Assembly: GCA_963556145.1 (NCBI GenBank) | Contig: OY744463.1 | Span: 8,122,001 to 8,186,000 of the forward strand | DNA length: 64,000 bases | Direction of reading: 5' to 3' | Source of the DNA: Hygrocybe punicea | Lineage: Eukaryota; Basidiomycota; Agaricomycetes; Agaricales; Hygrophoraceae | Shown: positions 10,690 to 21,134 of the stretch, one piece after another | Layout: each line of letters begins with the position of its first letter | Position numbering within the stretch: the first letter of the stretch is position 1 | Position numbers and translations under genes: made by a program | The notes under the pieces: generated by a model | Told to the model about the DNA's origin: nothing | Seen by the model: the letters and a program-made list of their open reading frames with translations, nothing else | The model's database searches: none

Positions 10690-11700
10690 TCTGGTGGTGC
10701 ATCGAAAGATGCAATACAGTGGAATGATTCTGATTCTTCAAATGGAATGGAAAACTTGGTGCGCAGTTTGATAACCATGCAATCAACACAGGGTGTTAAC
10801 TTTGGATACAGAGCGACAATCAGGTTTGTGAAGAGTACTACAACTCCTTAGATGTTTACAAATCCATGGCAGAAAACCATCCAGGCTAAAAAGGCTACAA
10901 TGGGTGCATCCTTTAAGAAAGCCATTGACAATTGGAATGATTCGGATTCTGGGACAGGTGCGGAAATCGAGGTGAGCAAAAGTTAGCCCATGCAATCACT
11001 CTGCAAGACACTGATGGATTCCAGGGCAATGTGACTATCTACCCTGGGCTTGATGCAGTACGTGCTTCTGCAAATGCTCCACATGCATATGCATTGACGC
11101 CTCTGGAAGAAACCTGTCCGGGCAAAAGTGGCTACAACGGGTACATCCTTGAAGAAGAAAGCGTTTAACAATTGGAATGATTCGGATTCTGGGACAGGTG
11201 CGGAAATCGAGGTGAGCAAAAGTTAGCCCATGCAATCACTCTGCAAGACACTGATGGATTCCAGGGCAATGTGACTATCTACCCTGGGCTTGATGCAGTA
11301 CGTGCTTCTGCAAATACTCCTTTTTCAGATGCATTGATACCCTGGAAGAAACCTGTCAAGGCTCAAGGGGCTACAACAGGTACATCCTTGAAGAAGAAAG
11401 CGTTTAACAATTGGAATGATTCGGATTCTGGGACAGGTGCGGAAATCGAGGTGAGCGAAAATTAGCCCATGCAATCACTCTGCAAGACACTGATGGATTC
11501 CAGGGCAATGTGACTATCTACCCTGGGCTTGATGCAGTACGTGCTTCTGCAAATGCTCCACATGCATATGCATTGACGCCTCTGGAAGAAACCTGTCCGG
11601 GCAAAAGTGGCTACATTGGGTGCATCCGCAAAGAAAGCTAACAATTGGAATCATTCCAAATCCAGGACAGGTGAGGAAATCCAGGTGCACAAAATTTGCT
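10690..11700 (+). repeat. Tandem exon-intron modules, period about 240 bp
   Basis: A module that encodes WNDSDS starts at 10720, 10933, 11173, 11412 and 11646. The middle copies are 239-240 bp apart and nearly identical. Each middle module reads as an exon ending AEIE followed by GTGAGC, a 53-nt intron ending ATTCCAG, then an exon starting GNVTIYPGLDAV and ending again in WNDSDSGTGAEIE. With the 239-bp spacing the exon is 186 nt (62 codons) and stays in frame. The 240-bp copy has one extra base before the Trp/Lys block (compare around 11093 and 11336) and loses frame. This is tandem duplication of an internal exon of the gene that continues to 12881, partly decayed. Confidence 0.65.
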
Positions 11701-11926
11701 TCATTCAATCTGCAGGTGCTGATCATCATATGAAGCATTTGAGGAGGCGACATGTACATTTCAAAACAACTGTGTCAGACATTTCCTCGTCTTCTTCCTG
11801 CTTGATGGCAAGGTCCCTCGGGGATTCTGATTATCTTGCATCTGACGATGTGGAGAGCATCCCAGTCATGCAAGCTGAACAACTAAATGACACAAACCAA
11901 TCAGAGAGGGGCTTTTCCATTGGTAG

Positions 11927-12881
11927 GACATTGATAACCAACCACCTAGATTCACCTGGCTAAAGTCAATTGAAGATTCAGTTTTGGGGCATCCGTTGCT
12001 CTGGTGTGATGCATATGAAGCCCTCGATACTGCCACACCGGGTTTTCGACTCGGACTGCCCCTCATTGACTTCTACTTAACCCAGGAGTGGTTTCGATTA
12101 GTCAAACAAACGGAATCAGTTCGGCATGCATATTATTTGGACCGTCTGACTGTTGACAATTTGATGCAACACAAATCAGAGGATTCCATTCATAAGCGGA
12201 TTTTGCTTCCTGGTGGGCACACCATCGACAAGCTGCCCATCGTATTCCTTGTGGAAATTGGTGCTGACTGTCTCCTGGTGGTTTTTGACTATGACAAACA
12301 AGATGCATTTATATTTGGCAGCATGAACTTGGACATTGGACCAAACATGCATGCCGACTGGGACATGTGGAGTGGTGAACACTGTTGGACGTCCATATTG
12401 CATGCTTTTGGCTGGACTATGGATAGGTCTGCGCAAAATATTGTCGCACCCAATTGGGACCGGGTATGCGTTCTCGTCTTGGTCAGAGCGGTGGCAGAAT
12501 TTGACTCGATTTTGGAGACAGTTTGAACCAGACTGCAGATCATGGTTGGTTCTCATGGCACAATATGTCCTCGAGCATGGTTGGACAATTTCAAGGGACA
12601 TTAACGGCCATCCTGTTAAGCCTCAATTGGGTTGTACTCACTCAATGCGCGAGAAGGTTTATCACACAGTTCTCAAAACTTCCCATCACTCCTACGAGTT
12701 TTGGAGTCAATTTGGAGGCAGAATCGGATATCACGTCTTGCCTTCGCAGAATTCTATCGACGACATGAAGGCAGGGCCTCTGAGGTTCCGGCGATTTCAA
12801 AAAATTGCGCTCATGTTGGCCAATATCCGGTGTAAATGCGGGTTCTTGGTGGCTTCGGAACTATATAAAGAAATAATATAA
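11927..12881 (+). CDS. Hypothetical protein, tentative degenerate Ulp1/C48-like
   Basis: Two exons join in frame: 11927-12463 (preceded by an acceptor, TTGGTAG) and 12522-12881. The intron 12464-12521 is 58 nt; an alternative acceptor at 12497 gives a 34-nt intron, also in frame. The first exon contains WCDAYEAL, LDRLTVDNLM, a strand-rich stretch ending LLVVFDYDKQDAFIFGS, and FGWTMDRSAQNI. The second contains PDCRSWLVLMAQYVLEHGW and MREKVYHTVL. The order of a beta strand before an acidic turn and a later DC motif resembles C48 peptidases. The His-Trp is replaced by Asp-Cys and the Gly after the Cys is Arg, so it would be inactive. The 5' part is the duplicated exon array at 10690-11700. No stops are seen in these two exons. 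Function unknown. Confidence 0.45.
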
Positions 12882-13773
12882 AGATCCTAACCTGTGGGTG
12901 TCAGCGTAGAAGTGACTGGATAATTCAGTGTCGGGAATAGTAGTAAAAGGAAGTGAAAGTGAAATAAAAGTAAAGCCGCCGCATAAACGGGACTAATAAC
13001 GACGAATCCGGCGATGAACGGGGTGAAAATGGATAAATGACGATGAACCCGATGGTGAACGGACTGAAAACGAATGAACCCGACGATGCCGACGATGTCG
13101 GGTACGACGGGTCAGGTCGGGTCGGGTCGGAAACAATGAATGAATATACGGGAACAATGAGGAAGACAACGAAGTAAACTATAAAAAGGCTAAGGAACTA
13201 CGTGGACGAGCATTTGAAGGGATTTAAACGATTCTGACTATGAGGGAAACGGGGACTAAGGGTATCTTTTTTGTACGGTCGTCGGGGACCGTTTTTATAG
13301 TACAGGAAACAGTAATCTACTTTCGGACGTGTCTACTTCGGCCGATGGTAAGCTACAAAGAAAGGTTGGAATGGGGATGTGGAAAGGGGGGTTGCAAAGC
13401 AACGAAGACAGGAAATGGAGGGGAAAACGAATATGCAAGGAAAAGATCTAGAAAGTCCTACATATCTCCGAAAGGACGATGGGATGCATAAATAAAGTAA
13501 ATCCGAAGTCGGGGATTGAGTCCGAAAAGATCCATCTCCTGGAATTGGAACTCCGAGGCGTTTGAGGCTGCCGGATTTGGTCTGAGAGCGGCTGTGACGA
13601 AGCGGCATACGTCGGGTTATGTCGGTCACGTCGGGTCACGTCACGTCACGTCACGTCGGGTTGCGTCGGGTTACGTCGGGTTCGAATGCAAGTCGAATGG
13701 CGGCATCGGGTTGGTCCGGATTCGTGATATATTGATGATACGGACTCAGAGGGACGTCGACCCTCTACACCGG
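12882..13773. other. CpG-rich intergenic with GTCGGGT tracts
   Basis: From about 12950 to 13690 this sequence is rich in CpG, unlike the decayed genes around it. It contains short tandem tracts: GGGTCGGGTCGGGTCGG near 13117-13131, and CACGT/GTCGGGT units at about 13615-13682. Open frames through the second tract (13516 onward) are repeat-driven. The next gene probably starts after it. No telomeric TTAGGG array is present. Confidence 0.45.
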
Positions 13774-16700
13774 ATGAATTGTCAATCATGTACCAATGTG
13801 CCCGAGACTGGAAACCGAGCCACGATCTCCCAAAAGTCTGAGGAAACAGGAGGCAGTGGCACCGAGGGTAATACATCACAGGACTTGGTTGCACCAAGCT
13901 TTGATATTTCTCGACCACAGCAATTCTTGACCAAAGCGATCCTTCCTGACAATGACAGCGACACCTCAACTGGATCGAAAGAATGTTCCGATTTTGACCA
14001 ATACGAAACCGCGAAACCTGCCTCAAGTGAGCCCGATATCATTCCACAGACATGGACATTCGATGTTGAAGGCATGCTCGTGTTGGACAAATGGTGGAGC
14101 ATATGGAAAGACAGAGGTTATCGGCTCCAGCGCCAGTTCTTCTCGATGTTCACACGGGATGATCCAACCTGGCATATTGATCACCTGCTGCCGTTTGCAA
14201 GTCTTGCAGCTCAGGAGAAGTCAGATTCTGAATCTGAATCTGAATCCACAATGAAGGGTTCAGATTCAATAACATCATCATCACCCACGAGCCGCTGTCA
14301 AGCCACAATGACCAAAGATCTTGCAGATCTGGGAATACAAGACATGCTTGATGAGGCTGGCAACGTTGAGGGCACCAAATCTAGCCAGGACGTCTTCATA
14401 CGAGGCAAGACCCGAGACAATCGATTCATTAGAGTCAATCCCGACAAGGATTCTGTCGATGTTCCCAGGGCCGATGTTGCAATATCTGTTGACATTGATA
14501 GTGTGATCTGGGTTACTTTCCAGCTAATATTCAAGGGCCCGATGAATTTGCACCTGCTTCCCCTATGGGGAGATTGACCCCCCTTCTCAAAAAACAATCA
14601 CGTTTACGTCCAGATTCTCTCCCCTCCGACCACAGGAGATCTACAGCAGGGACGGAGAAGCCAAATACAAACAGAGTTCCCGCTCAGTGCAATTCCCCAC
14701 ATACATTTCGGTCAGATTGGGCAGGGAGCCGGCCAATTCAACGTTTACGTTTTTTTTCCAAGAATGACAAGGAGAGACCCGGGAACACGAAGAATGACCA
14801 CACTGATACCCCAGGAGGTGCAGGATTTGTGGCTCTCTGATGCAGTTATTCCAGCTGCCAGAAGAGTGTTTCAGGAAGTTCCAGGCTTCATGGAGTACAT
14901 CCCTGCCGATTTGGAGCAGCTCCGCTGGAGATTGGCTGGAAATGGGCGTGGAACGAAGACCATCCCAATGACCCCCAAGTTTCTACTTCCAATGCAGGAA
15001 AACTTGCGACAGATCGTCAAAGAAAGTCCGGATTTGCTTGGGAGATTTGGCTCTTTCTTTTTTGTAGTGGATTCGCGAGGGATCAAGTTGCTGGCCAAAC
15101 AACATGGAGAAACTTTCACAGCATATGAAATGCTTTGCACAATGGTTCCGGAGTTGGATTGGGATCATATGAGAGACAGGAAGACGGGCGAGCTCTTGTT
15201 GGACTTGGGGATCTCTTATCATCCACCCGACCATGGCGAGGCATTAGTGGGACTGTGGAGGTTGCCTGAGATTTCTGCTTCTTACGACATGATGGGAATG
15301 CGAAAAGGGACAACGCACCACTCCTGTACACTTCTGGATTTGGGCGGCAGACAGGCTGAAATGAAACGGTCGCAGCGTAAAAGGGCCCACATCAGCTTTC
15401 GATCGACTTACAACCTCTACTTTGAGGTAGTTCGACAATCAGGCCAAACCGATTACCTGTGCAAGGATGAGAACGTTATCAAGGTGGATCGCAAATTCTT
15501 GAATGGTTGTGATTTGTGGAAAAATTTGTTTAGAGCCGCTGAGGGCCGTTCATTTGGAGTACGAGAGGAATTACGAGGCAGTGGAAATGCTGTAGTTGAG
15601 ATGTTGGATGCAGCGGTGGAGAAGGTATGTCGGTATTAATTTTGCCTATTTACAATAGATTGAATCCACATTTTGTGATCTAGGCCAGCCAATACTTGGA
15701 GTCCAACCCTGTCCTTTGGATCCGATCAACCGTCTGGTTCAAGTTTTTGTCCAGGCGATTGGTTGAACTTAGAAACATACAGCTTCGCCTGGCATGCTTG
15801 CGTCCACCAAATTACTGCATCATGAGTGCAGTAATCATCCATCTCATGCGTTTTGTCATGGTCACACCCAGGATAAGACATAGGTTTCTGGCAGATGCAT
15901 TTTGAGATCTCAGATTCACTTCTGTCATGCAACGGTTTGGAATGGTTTTCCTCCACAATTTCAATATTGCATCGGGAACACTTCGAGAAATACCTCCTGA
16001 AGACACAGCAGAAGTTTTGAGCCTCTATCAGCGTCCATTGCAGAGAAAGAAAACGGCTATCGCTGTCAGGCCTTTCGAACTCAGGACTGAATGGATCCGG
16101 GAGGAATTTCCCTGGGGTCCCAGTCCATCATGGTTCCGAATAAAGCAACTGGTCAGTGACCATCCTCTGGAATTCCTTCGACGATGGGCAGATGATGATT
16201 TGAAACGTCCACGACAACCACAATGTGAACTACTCTTTGTCAGGTTCACCTGCGATTTGTGGCTTAGCTTGGCGGACGCCTTTGCACCAGCTGGTTTGTT
16301 GCCCAAGCCCAAGACACTGGAGGATGCCATGCGAAGTTGGACAGTTCCTAAGATACATGAGGTACTATCACAGGAACACTGCCATTTACTTGCCAGTACA
16401 CATGGACTTGCAGGAAAACTACCTACAAACATCAGGACACCGTTATCATTTTCAGATCGCCGGCGCATCTTCTTCCCCGACCCTAGCGTAGAGGTACCAG
16501 AGAAATCAATATGGAAACCATACACTGGAAGATATGGCTACATATCCATTTATCACCAATATATCAGGAACTGGGATGCAGAGGAGGTCCTGCAACTGGA
16601 AGAGGATTTGGATGCTATTTTTTCTGACCTCCAATGTCTTCCTCCAAGCATATCTTCTTCCGACTTAACAAGCCATCTTATCTGGACAGCAACCTCTGGG

Positions 16701-17144
16701 AAAGTCAATTTCGTCGTCAATTCCAAATACTATCGAATAAGAGAAGTCGGGAAGAGCGTTGTTGAGGACGCGACCTCTTTCAAAAGGCCAAAACGACCTC
16801 AGACATCTTCTTTTGTTCTAAAGCAACGACTACATCAGGAGCATGGGGGTGGGCCGGTTCTTAGGCCACGAAAGCATCCACTATCCACAAAGACCCGTCG
16901 AAAACGCAAGCCTCCTACCAGACCACCTAACCAGAAAGTTTTAGAAAACACAAGGTTTTATAAGGGAACAGGGGAGACACCTAGGCCATTGGCCTCCCTT
17001 GCAAGCCTGCGGTCAAGGACTCATATAATTAATGGGAGCATGAGTGAGGAAGAAGGCGTGCATGAGGATGATGGAGACAGTGATGTTTATAGTAACAATA
17101 TCATCGACCAACGACAGGGTTCAGACAGCTCTAGTAGCTGGTAA
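13774..17144 (+). pseudogene. Long basidiomycete repeat-family gene with two in-frame TGA
   Basis: One reading frame is open from before 13774 to 15624. It crosses a 59-nt intron (15625-15683, GTATGT to TCTAG) and continues to TAA at 17142-17144, about 1,100 codons. It is interrupted by TGA at 14575-14577 and TGA at 15903-15905. Protein-like sequence continues smoothly on both sides of each stop: LPLWGD then PPFSKNNH; LADAF then DLRFTSVMQ. Both could come from CGA (Arg). Regions in order: an acidic Ser-rich N-terminus (SDSESESES), a central globular part with FGSFFFVVDSRGIKLLAKQHG and KTGELLLDLGISYHPPDHG, and a basic, low-complexity C-terminus. I recognise the central part as a family common in multiple copies in mushroom genomes, but I know no assigned function. 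The ATG at 13774 or 13735 is the likely start. It converges on an Ulp1-like gene; the pair may come from one mobile element. Confidence 0.6.
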
Positions 17145-17581
17145 TAGTAGATTTTAAATGCTTTGCCCATCAGTTATTGATTACCCCCTTGTTTGACTGA
17201 CAATACAAATTAATGATATGTTGCCATATTCATTCAGATTAATGTGCAAACTATAATGAATATAATGATTAGAGGGTACACCAGCAGCCATCAAGAAAAT
17301 TCGGCTGTGAGTAGGCCTGAAATAAGTATAGGTCCATGTTGGTTGAGTCTTCCTGCCACTGTTTTAACAGTTGTTGGAACTAACTGGAATTGTTTTTAGG
17401 TGAAATTTTCCGTTGTATGTCATAAAGGGGTGCGTTGAACTATTGTTAAATATCTGCTCCTGTATTTATGTTTGGGAGAGTTGTGCAAGAAATAAATGGC
17501 AGACTAACATTTCTTGAACATCCAAGATGATATTGTAAAATTATTTATTTCGATTTAAACAAATCAGATCAAAGTCCTTTT
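17145..17581. other. Convergent intergenic spacer
   Basis: AT-rich spacer between the 3' ends of the long plus-strand gene and the minus-strand Ulp1-like gene. No feature recognised. Confidence 0.4.
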
Positions 17582-18445
17582 TTACACGGGTCGGTTGTAT
17601 CTGATTCGCATTTCCATGATCTCCATAACCATCATGTGTCGCAATTGACTCAGATCATGTGGCTCCCAATGGCAAAGTGGTAAATTGAGAACCAATGCCT
17701 TGATAAATTGGCAGGTGAAAACCCCACAATCTGTAACTCCATCTTGCTGTGGAGCCTTCGTCTGAGGCGCACACTTCCATCCGTTAAAATTTAGACCCAA
17801 TTCTTCTTCTAAAAGTTTTCGGATGTCCTGGAATATCAGGTCTTGAGTACCATTAAAAGTGGTACAAGATCACTCGGCATACAGTAGCGACCTTGATACG
17901 GCCCTTGATTCCAGTACAGTCTTTCATGCTCTCCAGAAATCTCCAGGTTTTTGTTTGGAGATCCATTTGAAGGATCAACCAATGCGACTTGAGCCAATTG
18001 ATTGGGAAAATGACAGACTTTAACCGTTCAACAATACTTTGCACATCGGGGTTTGGTACATGCCGTTCGGATCCAATGGCCCTCTTCATTTCCAGTCAGA
18101 GCACATCAACAGATAAATGATTCGATTCACCAAAAACATGGACTTAGCTGAGCGGGTTCCTGTTTTACCCTCCACGATCTTGGCCCAAAACTGGGTTGAA
18201 ACAACCACAGTGGATAGGTCTTTGGTTTCTTGTAGACACATCTCTGCATAACAATTGAGCACTTCATCATTCAGCCAACATCCTGATTCGAGGCCCAGCA
18301 AATCGGGACTTGTAATGGTGGCACCGACAAATTCAACGACAATTGAAGGATCCTGGAAAAACGTCTTCCATGGCTGCTCAATTGTTTCCTGTTCTGTCAG
18401 GAATAGATTTTTGGTATTTGCCTCGAAGATCGATGCTTCTTCCAT
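17582..18445 (-). pseudogene. Ulp1/C48 SUMO-protease-like gene, frameshifted
   Basis: The frame starts at ATG 18445. The order of motifs is that of Ulp1-type C48 cysteine peptidases: ITSPDLLGLESGCWLNDEVL, then PINWLKSHWLIL with the catalytic His, then RFLESM where the usual Asp is Glu, then PQQDGVTDCGVFTC with the oxyanion Gln and catalytic Cys. A 55-nt intron (17828-17882, GTATGC to TTCCAG) lies between the second and third blocks. Near 18085-18090 the frame changes by one base within TGGAAATGAAG without a convincing intron, so the gene is probably a pseudogene. Upstream, about 18572-18455, the same strand encodes KGWQFHIFTEVGPTAYLPPG behind a possible acceptor. This is likely a lost upstream exon, because a minisatellite starts immediately beyond. 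In fungi such proteases are often carried by DNA transposons. That link is inference here. Confidence 0.7.
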
Positions 18446-18608
18446 GTATCAATTAGATCTGAACTTGTTGTTTCTATCTTCAATCACAAGCTCACCAGGT
18501 GGTAAATATGCTGTGGGGCCAACCTCAGTGAAGATGTGAAACTGCCAACCCTTCAACTGATCAGGTTTTGTTGACTAATAATATACTCCTGGGACTCTGG
18601 GGCAGAGT

Positions 18609-18965
18609 CCCGGACAAGGACAAGGACAAGGACAAGGATTGGTAAGCAATTTTGGACAAGGAATTGCCTTTTTGAGAACCTTAGAGGATTTGGACAAGGA
18701 TTTTGGACAAGGAGTTGCCTCTTTGGGAACCTATGGACAAGGATTTGGACAAGGACAAGGACAAGGACAAGGATTTAAAGTTTGGACAAGGAATTTGGAC
18801 AAGGAATTTGGACAAGGACAAGGACAAGGACAAGGATTTTGGACAAGGACAAGGAATCTGGACAAGGAATCTGGACAAGGACAAGGACCAGGACAAGGAT
18901 TTTGGACAAGGACAAGGAATCTGGACAAGGAATCTGGACAAGGACAAGGCCAAGAACCAGGCTAA
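18609..18965. repeat. GGACAA minisatellite
   Basis: Tandem GGACAA units are interspersed with GGATTTT and GGAATCT variants (for example GACAAGGACAAGG). All six frames over it look open in places because of the period of six; these frames are not genes. It abuts the 5' side of the Ulp1-like gene. Confidence 0.85.
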
Positions 18966-19745
18966 GGGGGGGGGATCTTGGGCAAGTATTTCAGTCATGT
19001 GGGGGGATCTTTGGGGAGTATTATGGGCAAGCATTTGGGACATGTTGAGGGATCTTTGGGGGGCATTTTGGGCAGGCATTTCAGTCATGTGGGGGGATCT
19101 TTGAGAGGCATTTGAGTGATGTGGGGGGATCTTTCAGGAGCATTTTGGGCCAGCATTTGGGACATGTGGGGGGATCTTTGTGGAGCATTGTGGGCAAGTA
19201 TTTGGGACATGTGGGGGGATCTGTGGGGGGCATTGTGGGCAAGCATTTTAGACAAGGAGGGGGATGTTGGGCAAGTCTTTCAGTCATGTGGGGGGATCTT
19301 TGAGGGGACTTTTGGGCAAGCATTTGGGACATGTGGGGGGATCTTTGGGGGGCATTTTGGGTTAGTATCTGAGTCATGTGGGGGGCATTGGGGGCAAGTA
19401 TTTAGGACATGTGGGGGGATCTTTCAGGGGCATTTTAGGCAAGCATTTGAGACATGAAGGGGGATCTTTGGAGGACATTTTGGGCAAGTCTTTGGGACAT
19501 GTGAGGGGATCTTTGGGGGACATTTGAGTCATGTGGGGGGGATCTTTCAGAGGCATTTTGGGCCAGCATTTGGGACATGTGGGGGGATCTTTCAGGGGCA
19601 TTTTGGACAAGTATTTGAGACATGTTGGGGGATCTTTCAGGGGCATTTTGGACAAGCATTTTGGACATATTGGGGGATCTGTGGAGGACATTTTGGGCAA
19701 GCCTTTGTGATATGAAGGAGGATCATTGGGGGCATTTTAGTCATT
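18966..19745. repeat. GGGGGGATCTTT minisatellite
   Basis: Units of about 45-50 bp are built on CATGTGGGGGGATCTTTG and GGCATTTTGGGCAAGCATTT, repeated about 15 times with drift. Strong G/C strand bias. Long open frames across it on both strands are repeat artefacts. Confidence 0.85.
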
Positions 19746-20108
19746 TGAAGGTTCTTGGGCAAGTCCTTTAGAGTAACAATCCAGATCAAGAGGAGATTCC
19801 TCCTCATATATTCTGGATAACAATTCTAAAAAAAAAAAAAAAAAAAATTCTAAAAAAAAAATTAGCACACATCTTTAATACCACTTTATTATCAAGGAAC
19901 TTAATCAATGTCAATAGCTCCTGCATTTGAACTTGGTCAATTCACATGATTGCTGTACTTTTTAACATTCTTGTATTTAATGTCAGATAAATAGCACATA
20001 TTTATCCTTAAAACTATATAGCAGATGAACTTATAATCCATAACAATACCAAACATCTTTCAAATGTATACAAAGTAATTATAATTTATATTTCAATGTA
20101 GTTTGAAT
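19746..20108. other. AT-rich junction before the satellite
   Basis: Unique AT-rich sequence with two poly-A runs (about 19828-19847 and 19852-19861). No gene is seen. The satellite begins abruptly at 20109 with ACTAATAGC. Confidence 0.6.
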
Positions 20109-20132
20109 ACTAATAGCTTTCCTGGGTGGCAG

Positions 20133-21093
20133 ATGGTAGCATTCGCCGATTTGGTTTGCAGGGAAGAACCTGTGTAGCTATCGCCGAAATTGTCTCAGAT
20201 TCTGAAAGCCAGGCTCCTATTCCCCGATCTGCGTGGTCAGTTTGTGCTTCCCATGGTTGGATTCCATTCGCAAGCAGTGACTATACGGGGTGCACAATCG
20301 TGGGAACAGTGGTTTGCGAGGGAGAACCGACCATGGGAATGTTATGCAATCGACACGAACCAGGGGTTTTTGAACCCTGTGAATGCAGCCACAATGACCG
20401 CGGACGAGAAACACATACCGCATTTGGGCAAGAAAGTGATATCCAAGCAAGCGTTACAAGATAAAGCCATTACAAGGGTATAAATATGACATATGTATGA
20501 GTCACTGCAAGCGATGTCCACCGGGGGCATTCGGGGTCCAGGATCGCGATGGCGAGGACCCTGAAAGAGGATGGTATGAGGAGGGATGGCACGAAATGTG
20601 GGTGGAGACCAAACGTGCGCAAATATTTGAAAGTTGGGTTGTCTTCTTGCTATAAAAAATGCTGTATGGTGTATTCGATGCCCGGGGACGCGATGAGATC
20701 ATCCAGGAACGCTCTCGGGTGGAAACGAACGGTTACATGCACCAGCAAGCCCATTTCAACATGTTCCTGTCATTATCTATAGCCAGGATCATATTTGTGA
20801 CGTTCGTGATGTTCGTGACACTCGCAGCCACCGATCGGGTGATGGTCACCACCGTTCGATGTGGTAAGCCACTGTTGCCATGGCGACCATCAGCAAATAG
20901 GCTCTATTCGTTCGCATCAGTACATACCAGTCATACCAGTCATACTAGGCTTATGTATGATAGCCGTGCTACAAATAAGCATATGATTACCTGGTTAAAC
21001 GCGATTAGGTGCTCGGCAGGTTGCTCGTCTGACAACGTCATTGCTCGGAAGGTTAGAACAGTACGATCTATATATATATACATGCATATATAG
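20133..21093 (+). pseudogene. Decayed spliced coding frame in satellite unit (first copy)
   Basis: Within each unit one frame reads like protein. It starts at ATG 20133, meets TAG at 20175-20177, then continues as LLFPDLRGQFVLPMVGF and SWEQWFARENRPWECYAIDT to AGG at 20477. A GT-AG intron begins at 20478. Acceptors at 20511 (34 nt) and 20541 (64 nt) both keep frame. The next exon reads GWYEEGWHEMWVETKRAQIF, meets TAA at 20653-20655, and continues from ATG 20659 as GVFDARGRDEIIQERSRVE and a hydrophobic stretch (FLSLSIARIIFVTFVMFVTL) to TAG at 21093. The two internal stops could each come from Gln codons by one C-to-T change. I do not recognise the family. The same frame recurs in every unit, reversed after 35869. 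It is probably the remains of a gene captured and amplified with the satellite. Confidence 0.5.
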
Positions 21094-21134
21094 CAAGTGT
21101 ATTATGCAAGACAGAAATTGAAATATATGGCCAC

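Noticed and set aside
13085..13690. Telomere or interstitial telomeric repeat, from GGGTTACGTCGGGTT-like tracts
   Set aside because: The unit is not TTAGGG and is irregular; it is better described as a GTCGGGT low-complexity tract.
13670..13700. tRNA B-box-like GGTTCGAATGC
   Set aside because: No A box or acceptor stem could be placed around it.
14575..15905. UGA recoding or selenocysteine as an explanation of in-frame TGA codons
   Set aside because: Other genes here are broken by TAG, TAA and frameshifts too, and no motif supports selenoproteins. Mutational decay explains all of them more simply.
18639..19715. Long open frames over the two minisatellites, giving DKDKDK, GQGQGQ or MWGDL-type proteins
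   Set aside because: Periodic low-complexity DNA without stops gives open frames in several phases on both strands; no start context, introns or domain supports a gene.
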